Shown here one piece after another: positions 56,093 through 64,000 of a stretch of DNA of 64,000 nucleotides; within the stretch, counting starts at the first letter, position 1, and each line of letters begins with the position of its first letter. Made by a program: the position numbers and the translations under genes. The DNA comes from an uncultured Lachnospiraceae bacterium (GTDB lineage Bacteria; Bacillota; Clostridia; Lachnospirales; Lachnospiraceae): NCBI GenBank assembly GCA_910580015.1, contig CAJTVT010000002.1, forward strand, positions 36,381 through 100,380. The letters run 5' to 3'. The notes beneath the pieces were generated by a model. That model was not told the DNA's origin. It ran no database searches and saw only the letters and a program-made list of their open reading frames with translations.

Positions 56093-58682
56093 ATCTGCCC
56101 TCCAAAAGAGCGTTTCTTTCCATAATTTCTATCCTTCGCGTCATCCATAACAACTTTGCAATCCAATTTTGTGCCCATTTTTTACTTACCAACTTGTCTT
56201 CTTCACTGGAATAATTGATTTTTTCTTCAAAACGAAATTCCTTTAAAAACATCTCCTGAAGCTCCCTGCGGCTGAAATCCAAACTGCTTACATATGGATA
56301 ACCATATTTCTTTTGCAACGGCCCGTTAATCAAAGAGATCCGAAATCTATCAAAAACAGAATAATAGGTTTCATAGGTACGGTATACTGGAGCCAAATCA
56401 AATCCAGTGATATCACCATAATAATCCTGCTCTCCATGTAAAGTTGTATTCAGCAGCGTATCAGACCATGAAATAGAAAATTTTTCACAAAGTATTTGAA
56501 GCGTTTCTTTCGGTTTAAGTTTTAAATCTTCAAACTTTAGAATGAATCTTTCCCAATTTGGATATTCCTTTTTTTCTTCTTCTGGAAGATCAAGCGCAGT
56601 CGCAAGCATCCCCATTGTAAATGGGGTATGTTCCTTTTCATATGTTTTCAACATCGAACCTGAACGGATGTAACAGCTTCGCACCAGGTTGAGAATACAT
56701 CCAGATTCCGCCACTGAATTCAACCAGACTGCATAATCTTCACATTGATTCACAGATACACAGTGGGGCTCCCAATAAATGGTCATCGCTGAGAGATCTT
56801 TCACTTCTCGATTCCACATTTTCGCATGGGCAATATGAATCATCACAAACAATTCCTGAGAGGTAAACCGCTCTTTGAGTAACAACATCTCTCCCATATA
56901 ACCGATAAATGCAATCTTCTGGGCTTCCTCCCATAGATCTCCCTGTTCAGTCCAAAATCCAAGATCATAAAATTTCCACAACAATGATAAGATATTTTCG
57001 CTCTTTTCTGACGCAAGCCGAACGCAAATAGAAAACAAATTGTTATTTAAAGGGCCATATTCCAACATTAAAATATCTGGATGATTGTCCAAAAGCCCTC
57101 TGATAAAAATATTACCACTATAAGGGGCAATGGCACCAATTACAATTTTCCCAACCTTGAAATCCGTCTGTTCCGATTGTTGAAAGAAGGAGAGCTCTTT
57201 CAGAACCATTGTATTACAGATCGGATAACTTATCACATTGCAAATCCCTCTTTCCCTTATCTTCGCCAAAATCTTCACCTTTTTGTCAATCTGCCAATAA
57301 TAAATCTGCTTCGGATTCCAATGATAATATGGAGGAACCAAAATCAGACAGAGATCTTCTTTTTGAATCTCTTCCTCATGGATCTGTGTGATTTGTGAAT
57401 ATTCTTCCTCATATTCCCCTAAAATATCACAATACACGATCCTGCCTGACAGACTGGCGTTTTTTCTCTCCAAAATCCGCTTCAACGTGAGGCAAAACCA
57501 GAAATCTCCAACCAGCACCAATTTCGTGGCAGATTTTTTGAGCACATCCTCCAACAAATAAGAAAAGCCGTTATCTGGAAGCTCCATATAATCTTTCCAC
57601 AAAAACAGCCTTTCATTCCTTTTTAAACCATAATAATAAAAGTCAAAATCAACTGGGCCAGATCCCCATGCGCTATATTTTGACTCCGATTCTATAAAAA
57701 CAATTTGTTCTTCACGTTCCATGGCCTCTGCCATACTTAAAATTTCTTTTCCAAACAAAAATTTTCCTTGTTCTTCGGGCTTGTCTGACACAAAACAGAC
57801 AATATCCAGATCCATCTTCCGCAAACCATCATATACATCTAAGGAATCCTCATCCATATTAAGAAGGCCAATTGGCCTATTCTGCAACATCTCTAGTAAA
57901 TCCTCGAAGTCACCCTTCGCATCTGTTATGATCCCTTTACAGATATTCGCCTCATAGATTTGATCAATGCACTCAAACTCTACGGAAACACTACAGCGCT
58001 GCCGTAAACTTTCTGGTTTTTGCCCAATACCCTCCGCATACACACTATAGTTCTTATATTCCAACACCTCCACATCACTGCCGTTCATTTCCTTCCATGC
58101 ACTGCACTTCTCCCACAGGGGATCGAGCGCATTTACGGCAATTCCTGCCTGTTTTAAGTACAGGATAAAATAATATGCCAGTTCATTGCAGCCATAAACC
58201 GTTACAGAATCATATTCCGCATATACATCCTGAAATCCCAATGCATTTTCACATTCTATCAGTTCATCCAGCATCCTTAATTCACGATTTGCCTCATCAT
58301 CCTGCCACGCAAAACAAATTAAATGACGATCTTCATCCACAACTGGAAGAACGATCGGCTCACCCAGCCCCCATGGAACACGTTTAAAATATTCTCGTCC
58401 TTCCTCCCATAATTTTGCGCCTAGGATGGCATAATCTCGATTCATAGAATTCATCAATGCCTGAGCCAGCATTGAAAATGTGACATCCATATTTATCTGC
58501 CCAATCTCCCGCATCGCTTGTTGAACAAATATATTATATGTAATGTAGCCAATATACCGTTCTTCCTCATCTAAAATACACACCATCTTATCAGGATTTT
58601 GATTTAAAAAGGTGATAAGAACATTGTAATCCAATTCCTTTTCTTTGAAACAATATACTTCCCTGTCACAAAACCGAATCAT
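56082..58682 (-). CDS. Large multidomain protein with sulfotransferase-like C-terminal half
   Basis: An 866-residue protein I cannot assign as a whole. The N-terminal 130 residues contain two CBS-like strands (MVCILDEEERYIGYITYNIF at 33-52; VLPVVDEDRHLICFAW at 111-126). A Rossmann-like segment TVYGCNELAYYF lies at 161-172 and a second one, KLVLVGDFWFCLTLKRIL, at 387-404. From about 509 the sequence follows sulfotransferases: KIVIGAIAPYSGNIFIRGLL and LLDNHPDILML, then late in the protein FILKFEDLKLKPKETLQIL. The canonical Arg-Ser-Gly-Thr-Thr loop is altered to Pro-Tyr-Ser-Gly-Asn. It is preceded by a good promoter and coupled to wecB. A sugar-modifying role is inferred from context. Confidence 0.7.
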   Translation of the reverse strand: MIRFCDREVYCFKEKELDYNVLITFLNQNPDKMVCILDEEERYIGYITYNIFVQQAMREIGQINMDVTFSMLAQALMNSMNRDYAILGAKLWEEGREYFKRVPWGLGEPIVLPVVDEDRHLICFAWQDDEANRELRMLDELIECENALGFQDVYAEYDSVTVYGCNELAYYFILYLKQAGIAVNALDPLWEKCSAWKEMNGSDVEVLEYKNYSVYAEGIGQKPESLRQRCSVSVEFECIDQIYEANICKGIITDAKGDFEDLLEMLQNRPIGLLNMDEDSLDVYDGLRKMDLDIVCFVSDKPEEQGKFLFGKEILSMAEAMEREEQIVFIESESKYSAWGSGPVDFDFYYYGLKRNERLFLWKDYMELPDNGFSYLLEDVLKKSATKLVLVGDFWFCLTLKRILERKNASLSGRIVYCDILGEYEEEYSQITQIHEEEIQKEDLCLILVPPYYHWNPKQIYYWQIDKKVKILAKIRERGICNVISYPICNTMVLKELSFFQQSEQTDFKVGKIVIGAIAPYSGNIFIRGLLDNHPDILMLEYGPLNNNLFSICVRLASEKSENILSLLWKFYDLGFWTEQGDLWEEAQKIAFIGYMGEMLLLKERFTSQELFVMIHIAHAKMWNREVKDLSAMTIYWEPHCVSVNQCEDYAVWLNSVAESGCILNLVRSCYIRSGSMLKTYEKEHTPFTMGMLATALDLPEEEKKEYPNWERFILKFEDLKLKPKETLQILCEKFSISWSDTLLNTTLHGEQDYYGDITGFDLAPVYRTYETYYSVFDRFRISLINGPLQKKYGYPYVSSLDFSRRELQEMFLKEFRFEEKINYSSEEDKLVSKKWAQNWIAKLLWMTRRIEIMERNALLEGRYEA

Positions 58683-58742
58683 GTATTATTCCTCCATCTT
58701 GGCCTTTCTTTTGTCGTTATACTTCTATGGCTATACCTTTGC

Positions 58743-58771
58743 ATTATATCAGACATGGTGCTTGTGGACAA
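58743..58771 (-). promoter_or_regulatory. Sigma-A promoter in the polysaccharide locus
   Basis: On the minus strand TTGTCC (58766-58771) and a perfect TATAAT (58743-58748) are 17 bases apart, 61 bases before the ATG at 58682. It splits the locus into a 3' unit (866-residue protein, wecB, ugd) and the upstream cassette. Confidence 0.75.
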
Positions 58772-58907
58772 GGCAAAGCTTTGGAAAACTGCCGTTGACT
58801 GTGTGTTTTTCAACTAAATTGTAATAACATCGTATTCTATACAATAACTACATGAACATATTTCCCTGACAATGAAATCTCCAAAATAATACCTGAACAT
58901 GTTTTCA

Positions 58908-60014
58908 TCAATATTTACAGCTAAGCACCACATCACAGATACGATCAACCTCTTCCATCGGCAAATCCGCATACAAGGGCAACGTCAACACCCGTTTACT
59001 GATATGTAAAGCGATCGGTGTTTCCATTACATCGAACTGGCCATGAAATGCGGCGAAAGTATTGGTCAGTGGATAAAAATATTTTCTTGCCCCAATTCCA
59101 TGTTCTGCTAACTTGTCAAACACTTCTGCTCTTGTTGCTCCAAACAATTTTTCTTCAAACACAACCGGAAAATAAGAATAATTCGATTTCACTTCTGGCT
59201 GAACGATATTGAGCTGTATGCCGTCCACACCTTGCAAACGACTTCTATAATGTTCCACAATGATTCTGCGCTTTGCAATCTCCTCCTCAATATGCTTTAA
59301 ATTACACAAACCCATAGCCGCACAAAATTCATTCAGTTTCGCATTTGCGCCCACTGCCGAAACTTCCTCTGGCCCATGAATCCCAAAATTCTTAAGTTCA
59401 TACAATTTTTCACCCAAACGTTTCTCTTGAAAACACACAGCTCCACCTTCTATCGTATGAAATACTTTGGTGGCGTGAAAACTAAAACAAGAAGCATCCC
59501 CGAATGTACCGAGTCCCTTCCCTTTGTAAGTCTCCCCAAATGTATGCGCTGCGTCATAAATCACTTTCAGTTCATATTTATGTGCCAATCGTTCAATTTC
59601 CTCTACTTTACAAATATTTCCATAAACATGAACTGGCATGATGGCACAGGTTCGATCGGTAATCAAACATTCTAACTTTTCTGTATCCATTGTATACGTG
59701 AACGGATCAATATCACAAAATACAGGTTTCAGTCCATTTCGGACAATCGCATGGGTTGTGGACGCAAATGTAAATGGTGTGGTTATCACTTCCCCCTGAA
59801 GATTCATCGCCTGCAATGTCATCTCCAATGCCATATGCCCGTTTGCCATAAGTTCAATATATTGTACCCCCAAATATTTGCATAGCTCAGCCTGAAGCTT
59901 CTCATGTTTGGGTCCCATATTTGTAAGCCAATGACTATCCCACATCCCTCTGATTTCATCCATGTATTCTTCTAGTTCAGGCATGGATGAACGGGTAACA
60001 AATACTTGATTCAT
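58908..60014 (-). CDS. DegT/DnrJ/EryC1-type sugar aminotransferase (VioA-like)
   Basis: A 368-residue PLP-dependent aminotransferase. The Schiff-base lysine is Lys183 in FSFHATKVFHTIEGG, and Asp154 in YDAAHTFG binds the pyridine nitrogen. The opening VFVTRSSMPELEEY...HWLTNMGPKH and EVITTPFTFASTTHAIVRNG resemble VioA-type enzymes, which make dTDP-4-amino-4,6-dideoxyglucose from the 4-keto sugar. No 4,6-dehydratase is in the window. The ATG at 60014 overlaps the preceding stop by one base (TGATG), and GAGGAA lies eight bases upstream. It is the last gene before the 225-base promoter gap. Confidence 0.9.
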   Translation of the reverse strand: MNQVFVTRSSMPELEEYMDEIRGMWDSHWLTNMGPKHEKLQAELCKYLGVQYIELMANGHMALEMTLQAMNLQGEVITTPFTFASTTHAIVRNGLKPVFCDIDPFTYTMDTEKLECLITDRTCAIMPVHVYGNICKVEEIERLAHKYELKVIYDAAHTFGETYKGKGLGTFGDASCFSFHATKVFHTIEGGAVCFQEKRLGEKLYELKNFGIHGPEEVSAVGANAKLNEFCAAMGLCNLKHIEEEIAKRRIIVEHYRSRLQGVDGIQLNIVQPEVKSNYSYFPVVFEEKLFGATRAEVFDKLAEHGIGARKYFYPLTNTFAAFHGQFDVMETPIALHISKRVLTLPLYADLPMEEVDRICDVVLSCKY

Positions 60015-61624
60015 CAACACATTTCCTCCAGTTTTTTTATCATATAAACAGAATGTCCTGAGGCAGAAGATGATTTCTGGAATCCCATTTTCCCATAAAA
60101 TTCTATCGCTGTATAGTTGTTATTATCAACCTCCAGTTTCATGAAATCCATACCAAGATGATATGCCCCTTTTTCAACTTCTTTTAACAATTTCGCTCCA
60201 TATCCTTTTCTATTTATTGATTCAGAAACAGCAAGAAATGTCAAATATGCTGTTTTCCTTTCTTTATCATTTGCATAAAATGCTGCTATTCCATATATAC
60301 CAGCATGATCTGTAAGATACATCACATTTCCAAATTTCATGATCTTTTCTGCGTATAATTCTATGTCTACCCTATGATCCAATGGCGGCACGATTCTTTT
60401 CCCCAGTCTGTTAAGTGTATCTAGAAGTGTATGTCGTCGTTCTTTTTGATTTTTTCCCATTGTTGCATCCCAAAATATAGACAGCGAATCCCGATACATC
60501 TCACAGTTTCCCACTGTTTTAACCTTAGGCGGTTCGATAATAAAATGGCTGTTAAATGCCATGGTATAAGCCCCAGCATTTTTAAACTCCAACAGATCCT
60601 CGACCTTCAGCTCTGACGTATGAACCAGTTCTCCCAAGCGATCATTTTCCATACAAGTACATCCACATAAAATCTGTCGTTCCACATCCTCTCTGTTCTC
60701 ATCTCCCATGTTTGTAACTTCAAATGGCTGTTTCCTTGGATGCATAAATGGATTTATATGCAGTAACGTTCCGTCCAACGTGACAATATCCACATTCCTA
60801 ATTTTCCTAATATTGATTACTTTTGTGATATAGGACACACAGGTCGCCAACACACAAGCTCCTGGCTCAAGAATCAGCGTTGTTGTTCCAGGATTCACTT
60901 TTCGTTTTAAAATATCACATATTTCCTTCGCATATTCTTTCATGAGAGGCTTTCCCGCCACAATCTGTCCTCCAAAAAAACCTCCTCCAATGTCTATATA
61001 GGGAACTTCCATCTCATACTTCTCAATCAAATCAACTGCTTGGTTTGCCAATGCCCGAAATACTGCTAAACTTCTGGTCTTTGTGCTTGTATGCATGTGC
61101 AATCCAATCTTTTTTAAGCCATATTGGTTCAGCAATTCAACCACATACCTAAAATCACTCGATTCACCATCAATTCCAAATCTACTTACACTGTTGCCTG
61201 CCGTGGTCTCTCCAGGACAAACACTCTCTAAATCAAAATTAACCCGCAGGCCAACTCTTTCAATTCCCCTAAGATCTACATTTTTGCATAATTCCTCTGC
61301 TTCCTCCAAATGGTCTAAATTAATATATGCCCCTTTCTCAAATGCATACCTGAGCAATCTTCCTTTGCAGGGACCATTAAATATTATTTTTGATGGATCT
61401 ACTTTTGCTTCCATGCAATAGTGATATTCATCTGGACTCACCACTTCCCCATACCATCCCATTTTTTGATAAGCATATTCCAGCAACCCCTGGTACGAAT
61501 TTGTTTTCACTGAATAACCAAAAATAAGATTATCTCCCCATTGCCGTTTAAAAGCCTGCATTAAATCGATACAGTTATCTTTAAATAGATTATAATTTAC
61601 TAAATAATATGGTGTTTCCTGCAT
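60014..61624 (-). CDS. Fold-type III PLP decarboxylase-like protein fused to a GNAT domain
   Basis: A 536-residue fusion. Residues 1-~400 are an alanine-racemase/ornithine-DAP decarboxylase fold with Lys40 in FGYSVKTNS as PLP lysine, HMHTST near 176, the phosphate-binding GGG at 213-215, EPGACV at 253-258, and CTCMEND with Cys322/Cys324 at the place of the usual active-site Cys. Residues ~420-536 are a GNAT N-acyltransferase with VSESINRKGYGAKLLKEVE (467-485) and LEVDNNNYTAIEFYGKMGF. Decarboxylation or racemisation followed by N-acylation of an amino acid is an inference. It lies three bases from the ATP-grasp gene and is coupled to the aminotransferase. Confidence 0.85.
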   Translation of the reverse strand: MQETPYYLVNYNLFKDNCIDLMQAFKRQWGDNLIFGYSVKTNSYQGLLEYAYQKMGWYGEVVSPDEYHYCMEAKVDPSKIIFNGPCKGRLLRYAFEKGAYINLDHLEEAEELCKNVDLRGIERVGLRVNFDLESVCPGETTAGNSVSRFGIDGESSDFRYVVELLNQYGLKKIGLHMHTSTKTRSLAVFRALANQAVDLIEKYEMEVPYIDIGGGFFGGQIVAGKPLMKEYAKEICDILKRKVNPGTTTLILEPGACVLATCVSYITKVINIRKIRNVDIVTLDGTLLHINPFMHPRKQPFEVTNMGDENREDVERQILCGCTCMENDRLGELVHTSELKVEDLLEFKNAGAYTMAFNSHFIIEPPKVKTVGNCEMYRDSLSIFWDATMGKNQKERRHTLLDTLNRLGKRIVPPLDHRVDIELYAEKIMKFGNVMYLTDHAGIYGIAAFYANDKERKTAYLTFLAVSESINRKGYGAKLLKEVEKGAYHLGMDFMKLEVDNNNYTAIEFYGKMGFQKSSSASGHSVYMIKKLEEMC

Positions 61625-61627
61625 ACA

Positions 61628-62674
61628 TCAATATCCTCCGTGCTGTCCAAGCAACATATCAATGATCTGAATGTCTTTTTGCATGATATGGTCATAATGC
61701 TTAACTATTAATTCATCCGATATCGGTTCCTCTAACACCCAGTGAATGATAGCTTTTGGCAAATCCACACCTGCACAATGGCTAAAAGGATAGCCACCTC
61801 CAAAACGCGCATTTAAATCTAATACATAAATACTGTCGCCAGAAGTGAATACATCCATATCTAGATTTCCAATATGGCCCAATGCATTTCCAAGTCTTGT
61901 TCCAATCTGTTCTAATTCCAGATGTTTCACTACCATTGCACTATCTGTCTCTCCTGAGCGCATTGCAATCTTTTTTCTTACAATAGTATTTACATGATTC
62001 CCAGACAAATCGTGGATCACATCCAATCCATACTCTTCTCCTTGTATTTTTTCCTGAAAAATCACACAATCGTCAACATCTTCTGCTGATTCATATTTTA
62101 AATAAGTAGCAAAAATTTCTTTCCTAGTTTTTGCTGCGAAAAACCATAATTCTTTTTCATTACAAGCCTCATAAACGGCAATGGATCCCATTCCCCATCT
62201 TGGCTTTACAATAATTGGGAAACTGATCCTTTTGCTCTCTATCTCTGCTAGCACCTCTTTTTCGGATTGGTATGTCTTCGGGCATAAAAAACCATTCCTG
62301 CTGCAAAACTGAAACGTTTCCCATTTATCATTACATATATTAATTACCGTCTCCTCTGATACAATAAGAACAATGCCATGATGTGCAAATAGGTCTTTTT
62401 TCTTGGATAAAATTTTTAAGTCAATATCAAACAGCGGAATAATTGCCTTTATTGCATTTTTTTTACAATAATCAAGCAAAAAAGGAATATAATTCTCATC
62501 GTAAATAAGCGGAGTAACAACACTTTTATCTGCATAATAAAAAGCAGGCGCACCTGGAGCACTGTTTCCTGCATGTACAAGACCTCTTCCATTCAATGCC
62601 TTCTTAAAATAATTGACAAGATACCCCCGCCTGCCTGACGATGTCAGTAATATATTTATATGCTTTTTTTTCAT
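61628..62674 (-). CDS. ATP-grasp ligase (CarB/PylC-like)
   Basis: A 348-residue protein. The N-terminal domain opens NILLTSSGRRGYLVNYFKKAL, and the ATP-grasp fold has FPIIVKPRWGMGSIAVYEA for the ATP-binding loop and a metal-binding LDLNARFGGGYPF near the end. Such enzymes activate a carboxylate as acyl phosphate and join it to an amine. The neighbours provide an amino sugar (aminotransferase) and a modified amino acid (PLP-GNAT fusion), so an amide link between the two is an attractive but untested idea. Confidence 0.86.
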   Translation of the reverse strand: MKKKHINILLTSSGRRGYLVNYFKKALNGRGLVHAGNSAPGAPAFYYADKSVVTPLIYDENYIPFLLDYCKKNAIKAIIPLFDIDLKILSKKKDLFAHHGIVLIVSEETVINICNDKWETFQFCSRNGFLCPKTYQSEKEVLAEIESKRISFPIIVKPRWGMGSIAVYEACNEKELWFFAAKTRKEIFATYLKYESAEDVDDCVIFQEKIQGEEYGLDVIHDLSGNHVNTIVRKKIAMRSGETDSAMVVKHLELEQIGTRLGNALGHIGNLDMDVFTSGDSIYVLDLNARFGGGYPFSHCAGVDLPKAIIHWVLEEPISDELIVKHYDHIMQKDIQIIDMLLGQHGGY

Positions 62675-62742
62675 CCTCTAACTAATATGAATCATCATAT
62701 TTTCCCTTCTACAATTTTTGGTATATACAATACCTACCGTTT

Positions 62743-64000
62743 TTATGCATTTTTCTGTTCTTTCAGCTTCCCTATTCTCTGTCTTAGAATGTTTTTCAAA
62801 TACTCATATGCTTCAATATGAAATAATTTTGATAAAAGGATATAGATTGCAACGCCGACTGGCACCTGAATCAATACTTGTATAACATCTGGCAAATGAA
62901 ATAGTGAAATACACCACACCATGGACCCCATCAAAATTGCTATGGAAATAGCTGGCAGTATGTCCTTGATTTGCTGTAAATATCCATAATGCAACAATGA
63001 TTTGTTGGGCCAAGAATTAATAAGCTGACATAACACACTGCTTATTAACAGACTGTATGCCATAGCCATGACACCAAACCACATACTAGAGAGTAGCAAA
63101 ACCAAATCGACCGCCTTTTTTTGAATTTCCAATTTTAAAAAAATATCGCTGCGCCCCAATGCCCGAATCGCATTTAAATTTGCAGTATGAACTGGATAAA
63201 ACATATAGGTGATACAAAATATTCTTAAAAAGGACACACATGAGAGCCATTTATCTGTTAAGATCAATCTCACCAAAGATGGTGCTAAAAAAGCAATTCC
63301 CATCATACATGGCGCCATAATATATGTACTGATTTTTATGGCTCGCCTTGTCATACTTCCTACTTTTACAACATCATCCTGCACATTTGACATTGCAGGC
63401 AAAAGAACACTGTCTATGGATGTATTGATATTCATGACTACTAAATTTGGTATTTTTTGTCCCTGATTATAATAGGCAAGATCTTGTGAACTATATTTCT
63501 TTCCTATTATTAACTGTCTCAATTCTCGGTAAAATGTATCTAAAACAGAAGATACCAGTAATTTCCAGCCAAAAGAGAACAATCCTTTCAACCTCTCAAG
63601 TGAAAAGATTTTCTTTGGCCTCCACTTTACAGTAAACCACAAAATGATTGCATCGACCGTTACATTAAAAAGCTGCTGGATAACAAGAGCCCACACGCCA
63701 AATCCATACAAAGCCATCATAATTCCTACGAATGCTGCCCCTATGGTGCCCCCAAGGGTTGCAAAAAAAAATCTTCGAAACATCATATTTCTACTGACAT
63801 ATGCCTGCTGAACATTTTTCAGACCGGAAATAATCAACGTCAAGCTAAGTACCCTAATAATTAAGACTAATTCAGGTTTATTATAAAAAACTGCTATATA
63901 AGGTGCAAAGAAAAACATTACCATGTACAAAACAGAGCACATAAAAAGATTAAAATAAAACACAGATGAAAAATCACAATCATCTGCATCCCTCTTTTGT
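62743..64000 (-). CDS. Wzx-type oligosaccharide flippase (5' end cut)
   Basis: A polytopic protein of the polysaccharide-transporter (MOP) superfamily that flips the lipid-linked repeat unit across the membrane. Residues visible from the window end run in frame through QKRDADDCDFSSVFYFNLFM, a segment that lies about 75 residues into WzxC-like proteins, so the true start is outside the window and the internal start at 63963 is not real. About 10 membrane helices are seen. FSFGWKLLVSSVLDTFYRELRQLIIGKKYS is typical. It is followed by the ATP-grasp gene 68 bases downstream. Confidence 0.9.
   Translation of the reverse strand, partial: QKRDADDCDFSSVFYFNLFMCSVLYMVMFFFAPYIAVFYNKPELVLIIRVLSLTLIISGLKNVQQAYVSRNMMFRRFFFATLGGTIGAAFVGIMMALYGFGVWALVIQQLFNVTVDAIILWFTVKWRPKKIFSLERLKGLFSFGWKLLVSSVLDTFYRELRQLIIGKKYSSQDLAYYNQGQKIPNLVVMNINTSIDSVLLPAMSNVQDDVVKVGSMTRRAIKISTYIMAPCMMGIAFLAPSLVRLILTDKWLSCVSFLRIFCITYMFYPVHTANLNAIRALGRSDIFLKLEIQKKAVDLVLLLSSMWFGVMAMAYSLLISSVLCQLINSWPNKSLLHYGYLQQIKDILPAISIAILMGSMVWCISLFHLPDVIQVLIQVPVGVAIYILLSKLFHIEAYEYLKNILRQRIGKLKEQKNA

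Noticed and set aside
62743..63963. Flippase as a complete 406-residue gene
   Set aside because: The predicted start is an internal GTG, and the frame stays open to the window end with conserved Wzx sequence.

Overview
The window reads as chromosome of a Gram-positive anaerobe of the Clostridia, most likely a Lachnospiraceae gut bacterium. This rests on the protein styles seen: a DUF1703-type AAA-ATPase, a DUF1002 protein, amidases with fibronectin-III-like repeats, LytR-CpsA-Psr (LCP) wall ligases, a pyruvate kinase with a C-terminal phosphohistidine-type domain, and ECF sigma factors paired with ABC exporters. Genus cannot be fixed from sequence alone. Nearly all genes lie on the minus strand; only four are on the plus strand (5016, 11034, 14929 and 27441). 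I saw no rRNA, tRNA, CRISPR array, intact insertion sequence or prophage.

Region 1 (1-18.3 kb) is mostly housekeeping. It holds a cut AAA-ATPase; an operon of methyltransferase, Hsp33, NAD synthase and a flavodoxin-like protein; an unknown membrane protein; a DUF1002 protein; a lysophospholipase-like hydrolase; recJ-truA; a DHH phosphoesterase; asnS with a trigger-factor-like lipoprotein; nicotinate phosphoribosyltransferase; and a chemoreceptor.

Region 2 (18.4-32.9 kb) holds an ABC exporter behind one ECF sigma factor, a second ECF sigma factor with its membrane-anchored regulator, an envelope trio (glycosyltransferase, permuted papain-like enzyme, flippase-like protein), a sulfotransferase-like gene, a 270-bp stretch of nested inverted repeats, a lipoprotein amidase, pyruvate kinase and carbamate kinase. 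Region 3 (33-35 kb) is an HtrA/DegP-type protease and a 177-bp nested palindrome.

Region 4 (35 kb to the end) is one long cell-surface polysaccharide and wall region. It contains glmS, two LCP ligases, a lipid-carrier sugar-1-phosphate transferase, several GT2 glycosyltransferases, two large repeat-bearing wall hydrolases, a repeat-only secreted protein, a Wzz-type chain-length protein with a degenerate kinase-like tail, Ugd and WecB, and then a less familiar cassette. That cassette has an 866-residue protein with a sulfotransferase-like C-terminal half, a VioA-like sugar aminotransferase, a PLP decarboxylase-fold/GNAT fusion, an ATP-grasp ligase and a Wzx flippase cut by the window end. Together these suggest a surface glycan with uronic acid and amino sugars, possibly decorated with an amino-acid-derived group. 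The cassette at 56-62.7 kb is the best candidate for undescribed chemistry here.

Start codons were moved inward from the longest reading frame where a Shine-Dalgarno site, a promoter or a neighbouring stop favoured it. Family assignments come from recognising motifs by eye; no database search was run.
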